Shown: piece by piece, positions 1-9,534 of the stretch
How the letters are laid out: each line of letters starts with the position of its first letter
How positions within the stretch are numbered: position 1 is the first letter of the stretch
DNA from: Arthrobacter sp. cf158
Lineage (GTDB): Bacteria > Actinomycetota > Actinomycetes > Actinomycetales > Micrococcaceae
Length of the DNA stretch: 64,000 nucleotides
Assembly: GCF_900106835.1 (NCBI RefSeq)
Contig: NZ_FNNR01000005.1
Span: 326,019 to 390,018, forward strand
Reading direction: 5' to 3'
Made by a program: the position numbers and the translations under genes
Notes under the pieces: model-generated
The model's database searches: none
Told to the model about the DNA's origin: nothing
What the model saw: only the letters and a program-made list of their open reading frames with translations

Positions 1-864
1 AATTATCCCGCGCAGCAACCAGAGACGAAGACTTTGATATTCCAGAAGGTAGCCGACCCAGTGTCGCGGCTTGCCCAGGTTCAAAGCGGTCAGCTCGATT
101 ACGCCGAAGAAATCGCTCCCAAACAGCTTGCCCAGTTATCCGGGCCGGTTGAAGCCCGCACTGCCTTCGCTGCAAATGGGCAGACGTTTCTGGCAATGAA
201 CAACAGGGACAACAGTATTCTCAGCGACCCGCGCATCAGGAAGGCGGTCTCGACGGCGATCGACCGTGAGCAGATCAACCAAATTGTCTTTGCCGACCGA
301 AATCGGCTCGGACTGGGTCTGTTTGCGAGCTCTTCGCCGCACAACCGCCCCTTCCTTCAAGAGAAAGCGAACGTCGCAGCCGCAAAGTTGCTCCTAGCAG
401 GGACCAAATGCGAGAACAGTTGTTCATTGCGATTTACGAACGCTGGCGATGCTGACATTGCCGTGGTGGTTCAACAAAACCTGAAGGCCGTCGGTATCGA
501 AGTAAGCATAGAGAACGTCGAGCCGGCCGTCTTGTCCAAAAATGCAGACGAGGGAAATTACGATCTGCTCGCGACGGGGAACTTCGAACAGGGAGATTAT
601 CCAGCTATCTCTCTTCAGTTCACGCTCGGGCCGACTATCCAAGCACTGCGCACGGGTTACAACAACCCGGAGATGACTCAGCTTCTCGAAAAACTCAAAA
701 CCGCTAGTGGGTCCGAGGCGGACTCAACGCTCGATCAGGTCAATACCTTGTTTGAGGAGGATTTGCCACTGGCCCCGATTGCCGACTACATGGTCAACTC
801 CGCCAGCAGGATACCTTCGGAGCGCTTCGGCCTCGACTCGACCCTCTTTTACCATGTTCGATAG
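1..864 (+). CDS. ABC transporter substrate-binding protein, family 5 (5' end outside the window)
   Basis: This is the C-terminal 287 residues of an extracellular solute-binding protein of the peptide/opine/nickel class (SBP_bac_5). The reading frame is open from the first base, so the gene starts upstream of the window; an internal TTG at 34 is not a credible start. The typical features are the stretch around RLAQVQSG, the REQIN helix, and a conserved pair of cysteines in GTKCENSC. It is clearly homologous along its whole visible length to the complete binding protein at 9847-11340. The two permeases and two ATPases follow directly on the same strand, so this is the binding component of that importer. 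The substrate is unknown; a peptide, opine or similar amide is possible. Confidence 0.88.
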   Translation, partial: NYPAQQPETKTLIFQKVADPVSRLAQVQSGQLDYAEEIAPKQLAQLSGPVEARTAFAANGQTFLAMNNRDNSILSDPRIRKAVSTAIDREQINQIVFADRNRLGLGLFASSSPHNRPFLQEKANVAAAKLLLAGTKCENSCSLRFTNAGDADIAVVVQQNLKAVGIEVSIENVEPAVLSKNADEGNYDLLATGNFEQGDYPAISLQFTLGPTIQALRTGYNNPEMTQLLEKLKTASGSEADSTLDQVNTLFEEDLPLAPIADYMVNSASRIPSERFGLDSTLFYHVR

Positions 865-924
865 CCGACCCGAACCCGTTCGTCGATTCAACACTGAGAT
901 CTCGCACGGGGTGGAGATAAGAAA

Positions 925-1875
925 ATGATTGCCGTATTACGTATCCTGTTGGGGAGAGTCCTTCAGATTGTCCTGGTCGCGTTATTCGTAACGGTCGGCA
1001 CCGGCGCGCTGGTGAGGCTCATTCCTGGCGACCCAGCAAGGGCCATTCTTGGCTCCCGGGCATCGCCGGAGGCGGTCAGTGCCCTGCGCGGTGAACTTGG
1101 CCTCGACCTGCCGATGATTCAACAGCTTGGCGAGTCAGTGGCCAAATTATTCCAAGGGGACTTGGGCACCTCTTTCGCCGTCCGCGGCCAGGATGTCCTC
1201 TCACTCATCCTTCCTGCCTTAGCGGTCACGGCCAGTCTTGCGGCCGTAGCCCTCGTCTTCTCAATCGTTAGCGGCGTGGGCGTAGGGCTATGGCTTGCGT
1301 TGGTCCGCCGCCCCGAAGCGGATCTCGCCGGCCGGTTGGTAATGACTGTCCTGCTGGCACTGCCAGGTTTCATGGCAGGCTTGATTCTGCTCTACGTCGT
1401 CTCCGTTCAGCTCAAACTCGCCCCCGCTGGCGGGTGGGCAGGCTCTTGGCCGGGAAATGCTCGATACATTTGGCTTCCGGCACTGGCACTTACCATCTAC
1501 CTCGGTTCCCTGATTGCTCGGGCAGTGCGGCAGGCCGCGCTGGACACAATCGGTGAACCATTTGTGCAGGCAGCGCGCACGAGGGGCGTCCCACGCTCCC
1601 GTATCGTTCTGCGTCACATCCTTCCAAACGCGATTCTCCCCGTCATCCCGCTGGTCGGTCTCAACGCTGGATTTCTTGTCAGCGGCGCCGTGATCGTAGA
1701 GTCCGTCTTCGCACTGCCTGGCCTTGGAGCGAAACTGCTCGAGGCGATGGGCTCCAGAGACCTTCCCGTCGTGCAGGGAATCGCGCTCATCACAGCGCTA
1801 TCCATCGTCGTGTTCAACCTGCTCGCAGACCTCGCCAACATCGCTGCCGATCCCCGCCTTAGAAGGAGCCACTAA
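925..1875 (+). CDS. ABC transporter permease, DppB/OppB type
   Basis: This 316-residue membrane protein has the layout of DppB-type permeases: an N-terminal membrane helix (about residues 8-28) followed by IPGDPAR, a periplasmic loop, then about five more helices in the C-terminal half. The cytoplasmic EAA loop that contacts the ATPase is visible near EPFVQAARTRGVPRSRIVLRHILPN. It should form a heterodimeric channel with the next gene. Its TAA overlaps the next ATG by one base (TAATG), which indicates tight translational coupling. A GGAGATAAGAAA stretch before the ATG serves as ribosome binding site. The family call is secure; the substrate is not known. Confidence 0.93.
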   Translation: MIAVLRILLGRVLQIVLVALFVTVGTGALVRLIPGDPARAILGSRASPEAVSALRGELGLDLPMIQQLGESVAKLFQGDLGTSFAVRGQDVLSLILPALAVTASLAAVALVFSIVSGVGVGLWLALVRRPEADLAGRLVMTVLLALPGFMAGLILLYVVSVQLKLAPAGGWAGSWPGNARYIWLPALALTIYLGSLIARAVRQAALDTIGEPFVQAARTRGVPRSRIVLRHILPNAILPVIPLVGLNAGFLVSGAVIVESVFALPGLGAKLLEAMGSRDLPVVQGIALITALSIVVFNLLADLANIAADPRLRRSH

Positions 1876-2762
1876 TGGCCGTAGTAGCAGCCGAGGCCCC
1901 CGGCCTCGTCCCTGCCCGCCGCCGCCGCCCACGACGACTCGAGTTGCGGGTCGGCATCGGACTGATCGCCGCTGTGATTCTCGCGTGCGTGGTGATACCG
2001 ATCGTGAACACTACGGACCCGAACGCGCTTGTCGCCGCTCCGCTCCAGCCTCCGTCCGCCCAACATCCCTTCGGCACGGATACGGTAGGGCGCGATGTCT
2101 TTATCCGGGTGTTTACCGCTGGCCGACTCGACCTGGCCTTGGCGGCGTTGGGAGTGATAGTGCCCCTCGTCACGGGAACTGTGATTGGCACGGTTATCGG
2201 GGCGAGTCGCAGCCGGACACTTGACGTTGTTGCAATGCGGTTCACGGACGGCCTGATCGCTTTCCCCTTCATGATCGTGGTCCTCTTGATCGTGCTCATC
2301 TTGGGGCCTGAAGCCCAGATTCCACCGTTACCGCCAGGTGCAGCGTCGGTGCTGGCTGCCACCTGGCTCGTAAATTGGACCACCTATGCGCGCCTTGCAC
2401 GAGCTCGTACGCACGTCTTGCGGCAGGAGGACTTTATCGCGGCCACGGGTCTGCTCGGCTACTCACGTCCACGCATTGTGGTACGGCACCTTCTGCCATC
2501 GGTCTCGCCTACAACGGCCACATTCGCTGTCGCCGACACACTCGGCATCGTGGCACTCATCGCTGCCCTGCCCTTCCTAGGCGCCGGCATCCAACCCCCA
2601 ACCCCGGAGTGGGGCAGCATCATGTACGAAGGCCGGGGCGTTCTATCTCAAGCTTGGTGGATCTCTTTGTCAACCGTCGGCGTGGTGCTGGTTCTTGGTA
2701 CCGGGGTAATGATGGTTGTTGATTCGCTCATTTCAAATACGCGAAGGGCACGTTTGACATGA
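1875..2762 (+). CDS. ABC transporter permease, DppC/OppC type
   Basis: This 295-residue protein is the second channel subunit. It has an arginine-rich cytoplasmic N-terminus (PARRRRPRR), one membrane helix at about 24-45, the DppC-type HPFGTDTVGRDVFIRV motif, and the EAA loop near QEDFIAATGLLGYSRPRIVVRHLLPS. The start is fixed by the one-base overlap with the upstream stop. Its own stop overlaps the following ATPase start as ATGA. It is part of the five-gene importer operon running to 4566. Confidence 0.93.
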   Translation: MAVVAAEAPGLVPARRRRPRRLELRVGIGLIAAVILACVVIPIVNTTDPNALVAAPLQPPSAQHPFGTDTVGRDVFIRVFTAGRLDLALAALGVIVPLVTGTVIGTVIGASRSRTLDVVAMRFTDGLIAFPFMIVVLLIVLILGPEAQIPPLPPGAASVLAATWLVNWTTYARLARARTHVLRQEDFIAATGLLGYSRPRIVVRHLLPSVSPTTATFAVADTLGIVALIAALPFLGAGIQPPTPEWGSIMYEGRGVLSQAWWISLSTVGVVLVLGTGVMMVVDSLISNTRRARLT

Positions 2763-3742
2763 CCCAAACACTTCTTCTACAAGCCTCGAATGTCGCCATA
2801 GAGATCGATGGCCGCCAACTCGTTTCGAGCGTCGATTTAGCCGTTAACAAAGGCAGCGCCGTCGGAATCGTGGGTGAGACGGGTTCGGGAAAAAGCCTGA
2901 CCTGTCGGGCCATCGCTGGATCCCTGCCAGCGATCGGTGGAAGCATCACACATGGCACTCTGACGCTCGATGGGCGCGACCTAACGAAGCCAAAGGCCTA
3001 CGCGGACCTGTACGGGCGAACGGTATCGCTCGTACCGCAGAACTCGCTTTCAGCTCTTAACCCTCTAATGCGCATCGGCGCCCATCTCATCGAGACCATC
3101 AAAGCGCTCGACGCCGACGACGGACTTGGGCCCAAAAACCGGGCAGCGCAACTGCTCGAGCGGGTCGGACTCCGCGACCCCGAGCGCATCTTGCGGCAGT
3201 ATCCTCATCAACTCTCAGGAGGAATGCGGCAACGGGTCATGATCGCTCTGGCTATCGCAGGTCGGCCGAAATTGCTCATCGCAGACGAACCGACAACGGC
3301 TCTGGATGTTTCCGTCCAGAAGGAGATCGTGGAGCTTCTCGGACAACTGACCCGCGAGGAGGACATGGCAATGATCTTGGTCAGCCATGACCTCGGTGTC
3401 GTCTCAGCCGCCACGGAGACCGTTGCTGTGATGTACTCAGGCATGGTCGTCGAGCACGGACCCACTGAGACGATCCTGCAGCACCCCCGGCATCCCTACA
3501 CGAAAGCATTGCTGGAAGCCCGCCCGACTATCGGACGCACCGGTCGGCTGGTCGGCATACCAGGAGCGCCGGCCAGCCCGGATGCCTGGCCGAGCGGATG
3601 CCGTTTCGCGCCGCGGTGCAAATATGCACAACCCGCATGCAACGAAGCAGTCCCGACACTGGAAGCAACTGACTCCGGACAGTTTGTCGCTTGCCGCCGC
3701 GTCCACGAAATCGGAGCACTTGAGAGTGCTGGAGCAGCATGA
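2759..3742 (+). CDS. ABC transporter ATPase, DppD/OppD type
   Basis: This 327-residue ATP-binding subunit has a Walker A motif (GETGSGKSLT, about residue 40), an ABC signature (LSGGMRQRV, about 154-162), Walker B with DEPTTALD, and the switch histidine in VSHDLG. The C-terminal oligopeptide-transporter extension is present, with the cysteine pattern GCRFAPRCKYAQPAC around residues 280-300. It begins four bases before the end of the permease gene and ends in an ATGA overlap with the second ATPase, so the four downstream genes are one coupled unit. Confidence 0.95.
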   Translation: MTQTLLLQASNVAIEIDGRQLVSSVDLAVNKGSAVGIVGETGSGKSLTCRAIAGSLPAIGGSITHGTLTLDGRDLTKPKAYADLYGRTVSLVPQNSLSALNPLMRIGAHLIETIKALDADDGLGPKNRAAQLLERVGLRDPERILRQYPHQLSGGMRQRVMIALAIAGRPKLLIADEPTTALDVSVQKEIVELLGQLTREEDMAMILVSHDLGVVSAATETVAVMYSGMVVEHGPTETILQHPRHPYTKALLEARPTIGRTGRLVGIPGAPASPDAWPSGCRFAPRCKYAQPACNEAVPTLEATDSGQFVACRRVHEIGALESAGAA

Positions 3743-4566
3743 AACATATAATCAGTGACCAAGACCTGGTGGAAGTGAATCCGATGGAGCCTGAAGGCAG
3801 CATCAATCGCACGGTACCTGCAGCGGGAGGGGTTCTTGTCGCATCCGACGTCACCTTCGCCTACGGATCCGGTCCGGCTGTCGTCAAAAACGTTAGCTTG
3901 GCAGTCCCGGAAGGCGCTGCGATCGGAATCGTCGGCGAAAGCGGATCAGGTAAAAGCACCCTGGCCAGCCTTCTCGTTGGCATGTTGACACCCACCACCG
4001 GCACCATCACGGTGGGCGGACGGCCGTGGAGTTCGGTCCGCCGACGCGACCCGCTCCGCCTCGCGGTGCAGATGGTGTTCCAGAATCCCTACACCGCTCT
4101 TAATCCCCGGATGACGGCTTTGAGGACAGTCTCCGAGGTCTACGAGGCCTGCAGCGGAGCGGCAAAGGCTGAAGCATCTGAACACGCGCGCGAGATGCTT
4201 CAGCGGGTGGGACTGACCGGTCTGGCCATTGACAAACGCCCTGGGGAAATGAGCGGTGGCCAATGCCAGCGAGTGGGGATCGCCCGGGCGCTGGCGGCCA
4301 ATCCGTCGGTCATCGTCGCTGACGAGCCAACCTCTGCCCTTGACGTCTCAGTTCAAGCCCAGATTCTCAACCTGTTGAGTGACCTGCGGCAAGAACAAGG
4401 CATCGGCCTGGTCCTGATCTCCCACGACCTCAATGTCGTCAGCTACCTCACCGACTCCGCGATTGTCATGCGACACGGCGAAGTCGTTGAACAAGGGGCA
4501 ACCGATGGCCTGCTCAATTCCCCGGCCCACCCATATACACGGAGCCTGATCGACTCGGTCCTCTAG
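3739..4566 (+). CDS. ABC transporter ATPase, DppF/OppF type
   Basis: This 275-residue subunit pairs with the DppD-type ATPase. Walker A is GESGSGKSTL, the signature is MSGGQCQRVGIARALA, Walker B reads VIVADEPTSALD, and the switch histidine is in ISHDLN. It carries about 30 extra N-terminal residues before the ABC core and stops right after SPAHPYTRSLIDSVL, so it lacks the long cysteine-containing tail of the partner; DppF proteins are often longer. It is the last gene of the importer operon; a hydrolase follows after about 100 bases. Confidence 0.94.
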   Translation: MKHIISDQDLVEVNPMEPEGSINRTVPAAGGVLVASDVTFAYGSGPAVVKNVSLAVPEGAAIGIVGESGSGKSTLASLLVGMLTPTTGTITVGGRPWSSVRRRDPLRLAVQMVFQNPYTALNPRMTALRTVSEVYEACSGAAKAEASEHAREMLQRVGLTGLAIDKRPGEMSGGQCQRVGIARALAANPSVIVADEPTSALDVSVQAQILNLLSDLRQEQGIGLVLISHDLNVVSYLTDSAIVMRHGEVVEQGATDGLLNSPAHPYTRSLIDSVL

Positions 4567-4664
4567 GGGGCAGCACGGCAACGTATTCAAGCAATGGCTG
4601 ACAGTAGAAACCGCCGATGCGCGGGCATGCTCTCACGCGATAAAACAATGAAAGGCCTGTCTTT

Positions 4665-5801
4665 ATGACACTCGACTCTATTCCCAACCCGGATCTCGCC
4701 ATCACCTACGATGACAAGCCGCGATGGGAGGTTTCCGACCATCGTCGACAGGGTTGGCATAACCTGCACACCACAACTCGCTACGGAATGACCTTGCGCG
4801 CTCCCGGGTTCCTGCCTCTGAGAAAAGAAACAGACTGGACCATCGGCGAGCAGTCCGGAGTTGCACGGTTTCTGGCCGTCCCACACTTCTCTGCTTTCGC
4901 TGTAGTGCGCGGCGATCGGGTCCTCTACGAGGCCTACGCTCCGGATTTCGGCCCGGAAAAACCCCACTCCATCCAGTCAATCACCAAGACAACGCTCAAC
5001 CTGATGCTGGGCCGCGTGGTCGCAGAGGGACTCGTCGACCTCAATGAGACGGTAGGGACTTATCTACCAGAGATCGGCTCCGGTTACGCTACGGCGACAG
5101 TGAAAGATGTCGCCAATATGAATGTCGTCAACGACTACACCGAGGACTGGAGCGATCCCAACGCCTCGGTCTTCGACCTCGACGCCGCCATCGGCTGGCG
5201 CCCTCCGCGCGAAGGCCAGGAAGAAAACACGATCCGCTCCTTCCTCTGCGGTGTCACGGGAAATGACCTGACGAATCACGCAGGCGACCTGGACTATAAA
5301 TCGGCCAACACCGAGGTCCTGGCCTGGATTGTAGAACGGGTCAGTGGCCGGCCCCTGAGGGACTGGCTCATCGAGATCGTGGAAGCCGCAGGTCTTGAAG
5401 GATGCCTGCACATCAGCTGCGACCGGGCAGGTGTACCAGTGCTCGCGGGCGGGGCCTCGCTCACCGCCCGCGATCTCGCCCGATATGGGCTGCTGTTCGC
5501 CCGCGGCGGCGAAGGAGTCGATGGCCGCCGGGTGGGTGATGCCACATTCATGGCAGAGACGCGCAGCGACACGAGCGGGCCCTCATGGCCGACAGCCAGC
5601 GGATACATTCGCTACAACCGCCAAATGAGCACGAACGGTACATTCGTTGGCCACGGCGGTTGGGGAGGACAGTACCTGCTCGTGAATCACGAAACAGATA
5701 CCGCCGTCGTGTATTTCAGCGTGCTGGAAGACAGAACGGCCGAGGACCTCGAGTTCTTTGCTCCCCTCGTCGAGATGATGGCCGCGGTCGCTGCAAAGTA
5801 G
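4665..5801 (+). CDS. Serine hydrolase of the class C beta-lactamase family (PF00144-type)
   Basis: This 378-residue protein has the three active-site elements of the family: nucleophile Ser105 in S-I-T-K (SxxK), a tyrosine motif YKSAN in the YxN position, and a C-terminal GHGGWGG block replacing KTG. Members include esterases, D-aminopeptidases and the nylon-oligomer hydrolase NylB. It has no signal peptide, so it is probably cytoplasmic. It lies about 100 bases after an oligopeptide-type importer on the same strand, so a reasonable inference is that it cleaves an amide or ester substrate brought in by that importer. AAAGG lies a few bases before the ATG. The exact substrate cannot be read from the sequence. 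Confidence 0.87.
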   Translation: MTLDSIPNPDLAITYDDKPRWEVSDHRRQGWHNLHTTTRYGMTLRAPGFLPLRKETDWTIGEQSGVARFLAVPHFSAFAVVRGDRVLYEAYAPDFGPEKPHSIQSITKTTLNLMLGRVVAEGLVDLNETVGTYLPEIGSGYATATVKDVANMNVVNDYTEDWSDPNASVFDLDAAIGWRPPREGQEENTIRSFLCGVTGNDLTNHAGDLDYKSANTEVLAWIVERVSGRPLRDWLIEIVEAAGLEGCLHISCDRAGVPVLAGGASLTARDLARYGLLFARGGEGVDGRRVGDATFMAETRSDTSGPSWPTASGYIRYNRQMSTNGTFVGHGGWGGQYLLVNHETDTAVVYFSVLEDRTAEDLEFFAPLVEMMAAVAAK

Positions 5802-5815
5802 AGGACTCGGATGTG

Positions 5816-5853
5816 AAGGCGCTGTCGGGAGTAATTTGCCTGAACAGCGCTTT
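5816..5853 (+). terminator. Hairpin after the serine hydrolase gene
   Basis: AAGGCGCTGT (5816-5825) can pair with ACAGCGCTTT (5844-5853), just after the stop codon at 5801. The 3' arm ends in TTT. This is a probable rho-independent terminator of the importer/hydrolase unit. Confidence 0.6.
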
Positions 5854-5996
5854 CGCATTTCCGCACCCATACTGCTTCCGCCCCGCTAACTTCACGCACT
5901 AGAACGGACAGGACCATCAACGTCAACACCCCACCCAGCCTGCAAGCATTCACCAACGACAGGCTCACCCTGCGCTTCCTGACCTCACCCCAGGAC

Positions 5997-6911
5997 ATGG
6001 ACCACACGGGAAAACACGTCCAAGCCGGAAGAGTCCTCGAATGGATCGACCGTGCAGGCTACGCCTGCGCCGCCGCGTGGAGCACCAGTTATTGCGTCAC
6101 TGCATACGTCGGCAACGTCCACTATGACGGAACCATCGGCCCTGGCGCCGTCGTGGAAGTCGGCGCCAAAGTGATCCACACCGGAACCTCCAGCGTCCAC
6201 GTCCTTGTCTCCGTGCACGCCAGAGGCCTGCATGACACTGAATTCAACCGTGCCATGCACTGCATCCTGGTGCTTGTGGCCGTCGACGAACACGGCAAAC
6301 CGCACCCCGTCAGGGCCTGGGAGCCCCGCAGCATCGACGATGCCGCGCGCCAAAAACTGGCTCTGGAACGTATCCCCGTGCGCACACGCATCAAAGACGC
6401 CATGTTGGCCGAACGCTACTCCGGCCAAGGAACTGCTCCACGCAGCACGCTCCGCTTCGTGGCCGGAGACAACACCGCCAACTGGGCAGGCAACGCTCAC
6501 GGCGGCACCGTTATGCGTTGGATCCACGAAGCGGCCGCTACCTGCGCCGTCCTCCTGGGCGCTGAACACGTCAGGGCCAGGTACTCGGGCGGCATCCACT
6601 TCCACCGCCCGATACGAATTGGCGACATCGTGGAAGTCGATGCAAGAGCAATTCTCGTCTCCGGAACGGACATCCACATCAGCATCCTTGTCCGGTCAGC
6701 GCCGCCCAGAACGCCTGACAAGGCGTCGCTCACCACCCGATGCATGATGATCTTCTCAGCTCCAAATGACCAACCTCGCCCAGCATCGATCGAGGAACGC
6801 ACGTCCGAAGACCGCCGCCTCGCAGCGCACGCCCGCGAAATTATCAGCCACCGCAGTGAGCTCACCAAGATTGGCGATGAACTTCTTCGGGCCTCAGGGA
6901 GCACACACTAA
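5997..6911 (+). CDS. Acyl-CoA thioesterase, double hotdog
   Basis: Two hotdog domains are visible as an internal duplication: DMDHTGKHVQAGRVLEWIDRAGY (about 1-25) and DNTANWAGNAHGGTVMRWIHEAA (about 160-182). Each is followed by a strand of the type YDGTIGPGAVVEV or FHRPIRIGDIVEV. This matches acyl-CoA hydrolases (BFIT/YciA-like) that cleave acyl-CoA to free acid and CoA. Conserved family-like sequence (LQAFTNDRLTLRFLTSPQ) continues in frame upstream of the ATG at 5997 to an ATC at 5916, but there is no ATG, GTG or TTG between the in-frame stop at 5841 and 5997. The true N-terminus may therefore use an unusual start, or the original start is mutated. A terminator follows. Confidence 0.82.
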   Translation: MDHTGKHVQAGRVLEWIDRAGYACAAAWSTSYCVTAYVGNVHYDGTIGPGAVVEVGAKVIHTGTSSVHVLVSVHARGLHDTEFNRAMHCILVLVAVDEHGKPHPVRAWEPRSIDDAARQKLALERIPVRTRIKDAMLAERYSGQGTAPRSTLRFVAGDNTANWAGNAHGGTVMRWIHEAAATCAVLLGAEHVRARYSGGIHFHRPIRIGDIVEVDARAILVSGTDIHISILVRSAPPRTPDKASLTTRCMMIFSAPNDQPRPASIEERTSEDRRLAAHAREIISHRSELTKIGDELLRASGSTH

Positions 6912-6943
6912 AGGCGCATTCACGACTGCAAGCAGCGCGTGAT

Positions 6944-6982
6944 CCGCAGGGACCAGGATTCGATCGGACCTGGTCCCTGCGG
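6944..6982 (+). terminator. Bidirectional terminator between convergent genes
   Basis: CCGCAGGGACCAGG (6944-6957) pairs perfectly with CCTGGTCCCTGCGG (6969-6982) across an 11-base loop. It sits between the end of the thioesterase gene (+) and the end of the dimethylformamidase-type gene (-), as expected for a shared terminator, though no long T-tract follows. Confidence 0.6.
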
Positions 6983-7040
6983 CCAATCGGCAACTGCCAC
7001 CCACCTGTTGAGCAGGCCGTTGTCGATGAGATGGGGTCGA

Positions 7041-9269
7041 CTACGAACGGTTTGCGAGAAACCGCCGTAGGACATTTTCGGTCATCCGTGAGACACCGTT
7101 GTCTCCTCCGTTGTGGTTGAGGGCACCGGACCAGGCCATTGACCCCGCAGAAAACACCTCGCCTCCGCCCGGCGTGCGGAAGTAGATGATGTCTGAGTGC
7201 ACTTCAGGATCGTCCTCGCCACCCGGCGAGTTGGGGCTGGGCTGTGTAGCGCCGGTTTCTTCCGGAACGCGTTGATAGTAGTTGTCGTGGCCGCGGGAAC
7301 TGGCGACGAGGGTGGCGTGATACGGAGTTCCCAGGAACAAGTCGGCGCGATCGATCTCGTCACCGGCCGCGCCGCCCATCAAGGCGCCGTAGTCGCCGAT
7401 GGGGTCTTCCTCTACACCTTCCAGGATCCAGGCGGCCGAGGGGTCGGACGCTGCTGCCGTGCTGCGGTAGTAAGGGTAAGACTTGCTCCATCCCTGCGCA
7501 GCCATACCGACTCCGAAGATCTTTTGCGGGGCCCTGCCCCGGTGCCTCCAAAGGCCACCAGGCTGTTTACCGGACATGAGAGTGACTTCGCCGGGGTACG
7601 ATGCCATCCAGACGAGCGGTCCCGCGTGCCCGCGTCGGATCTCGACTGTAAGGCCGGCAGAAGAGTAGACACCTGTTACCCAGTACCAGCCGTTACCGCC
7701 GAGATACATCAATCCACCGCCGGAATCCCGGTAGGTCTGGAAGGCATCCAGTTGCTCGGCTGTGGTGTATTCGGGGTGCATGCCGGAGATCACCGCGGAG
7801 TACGGCTTAAGCGCACTGGCTCCTCCGGCGTGTACCTCATAGTCGGTGAGGATGTCGTATTCGATCCCGCGGCTCTCGAGCCACTCCACGAGGTACATGT
7901 CGGCAGAGAAGCCGCGCCCAGCCTCGAACAGCCACATCTTGTAGCCGCGGCGCATGTTCACGATCGGGCGCCGGGTGGAGGAGTAGGCTACGGCGCTTCC
8001 GTCCGGGTGAAAGTCGTACAGAGACAGGCCGTAGGTGGAGTCGCCCACGCGTGCGGCATCCTCCGCCGATACCTTAACCAGCCCGGAGTTTGTCCACGTG
8101 GACGGGTCACCCGAGGCGTACATGCCTTCGTTACCGTAGGCGAGGTAGCAGAACGTCGGTAACACCACGGCCACTTTGCGGCCGGTGATGTCCCCGACCG
8201 CCGGGGTCACGAAGAGCGGCATCAGGTCGGTGGACGTCGGCCCGGCAATCTCTATTGCGTAGACACCGCTGGGGAGGTCGGAAGGGAGCTTCGCGGTCAG
8301 CAGGGGATCCCAGCCGGCATCCGACATGTCGGAGGAATGGAAGTGCACTGCCGCATAGTGCGATGGATTGTGTCGGTAGTCAGTTTCGCTTCCATCAAAG
8401 AAGCGCCCGGTAACGCCTTGCGTGGGCAAGTTTACGAGGGGGACCAATGATCCGCTCGCGCGGTCGATGATGACGTTGGGATCGTCGCCAGCACTGAACG
8501 GGGAGAAGTCCCAACGCGCTATCACATCGGGGCCACCAGCATCCGACGCTCCGATAGCTCCAGATGCGATGTCCTGTAATGTACTGGAGTCAAGCGCTGC
8601 GCTTGAGACGAAGAACCCCCCAATCTTGCCGGTAAAGAGGTCCACGGCGTGGCCCCGTACCAGGCCCGAATCCATTGCAATGCCTTGCGGGTTTCTCCCC
8701 GCAAGAGTTGCGGTCAGCGCGGCGCTGGAATGGAACGGCGCTCCCGACGCAAAGGTGGATGAGGCTGAGTCGCCACGCAACAGGTCGGTCGAGATGAGCT
8801 CAATTGATGCCACGCCGTCCTCCACCACCACGCCAAGGAAATACCAGACATAGGGGCGCACAGTCACGTCCAGGTCTGTTGTTTTCTCACCCACGGTGAC
8901 CGACAACATCTGGCCGTTGAGTTGCGCGGATGCCGTCCCGCCCTCCGGCGATGTGATGCTCCATAGCGTGCGCGTGCCCTCCAACCGGCCGGAGGCCAAC
9001 CAGAAGAACAGGCCCACCGTGAGCTCAGCTCCAGTGAGCGTCCCAATAGGCGCAGTCGCGAATGAGCCGAGGCAAGTCCTTTGCTTGCGAACTTGATACG
9101 TTCCTTCCGCATCCCACGCGACTGCCAAGTCCGTCGTGGCATCGCTCGAATGCACAAGTCGTTTAAGTGATACCCGCACGTCCTGCGCTTCGCCGTCACA
9201 GTATAAGGAGACGGCATCGCCGGCACGGTAGCTGAGGGTGTTCGTATAGCTGCGGAGAGCGTGTGACAC
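7041..9269 (-). CDS. N,N-dimethylformamidase large (beta) subunit family protein
   Basis: This 742-residue protein matches the large subunit of N,N-dimethylformamidase in length and pattern. It has an N-terminal beta-rich part, a concanavalin/LamG-like domain (about 85-260) and a C-terminal domain with the family stretch FEAGRGFSADMYLVEWLESRG, then DYEVHAGG and GGGLMYLGGNGWYWV. Known members hydrolyse DMF to dimethylamine and formate with a mononuclear iron held by tyrosines and a glutamate. The start is GTG at 9269 with AAGGAACACT just upstream. No small (alpha, about 130-residue) subunit gene is visible on either side. It may act on another small amide; specificity is unknown. Confidence 0.85.
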   Translation of the reverse strand: MSHALRSYTNTLSYRAGDAVSLYCDGEAQDVRVSLKRLVHSSDATTDLAVAWDAEGTYQVRKQRTCLGSFATAPIGTLTGAELTVGLFFWLASGRLEGTRTLWSITSPEGGTASAQLNGQMLSVTVGEKTTDLDVTVRPYVWYFLGVVVEDGVASIELISTDLLRGDSASSTFASGAPFHSSAALTATLAGRNPQGIAMDSGLVRGHAVDLFTGKIGGFFVSSAALDSSTLQDIASGAIGASDAGGPDVIARWDFSPFSAGDDPNVIIDRASGSLVPLVNLPTQGVTGRFFDGSETDYRHNPSHYAAVHFHSSDMSDAGWDPLLTAKLPSDLPSGVYAIEIAGPTSTDLMPLFVTPAVGDITGRKVAVVLPTFCYLAYGNEGMYASGDPSTWTNSGLVKVSAEDAARVGDSTYGLSLYDFHPDGSAVAYSSTRRPIVNMRRGYKMWLFEAGRGFSADMYLVEWLESRGIEYDILTDYEVHAGGASALKPYSAVISGMHPEYTTAEQLDAFQTYRDSGGGLMYLGGNGWYWVTGVYSSAGLTVEIRRGHAGPLVWMASYPGEVTLMSGKQPGGLWRHRGRAPQKIFGVGMAAQGWSKSYPYYRSTAAASDPSAAWILEGVEEDPIGDYGALMGGAAGDEIDRADLFLGTPYHATLVASSRGHDNYYQRVPEETGATQPSPNSPGGEDDPEVHSDIIYFRTPGGGEVFSAGSMAWSGALNHNGGDNGVSRMTENVLRRFLANRS

Positions 9270-9517
9270 AGTGTTCCTTGCTTTGGACTTGTTGTTCCGG
9301 ATAATGATGGGCCAGGCAGGACCCGCCTGGGTCTGCCCACGGAGGATGAATCGACTTTATGCAAGCTCAATTCGGTCCACAAGCCCCTATGATCACCGCA
9401 GGAGGCATAGGGCAACCCTTTGGCTAAGCCTTAAAGGATAAGTTATCAACGACTCCGGGCGGGCGCTGACGAGCCGCCGGAAGACGCCAAGAACCGATAC
9501 ACAAATCCACAGGATAA

Positions 9518-9534
9518 TCCTGTGAGAAGTAACG
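9518..9534. promoter_or_regulatory. Perfect palindrome, possible operator
   Basis: CACAGGATAATCCTGTG is a perfect 8+1+8 palindrome in the 577-base gap between the divergent amidase-type gene (-) and the binding-protein gene (+). Its location between divergent starts suggests a regulator binding site. The rest of the gap holds no convincing gene. Confidence 0.35.

Noticed and set aside
5985..6677. Open frame of 230 codons on the minus strand
   Set aside because: It lies wholly antisense to the double-hotdog thioesterase, whose duplicated motifs show the plus strand is coding.
7197..8162. Open frame of 321 codons on the plus strand
   Set aside because: Antisense to the dimethylformamidase-type gene, with no recognisable domain.
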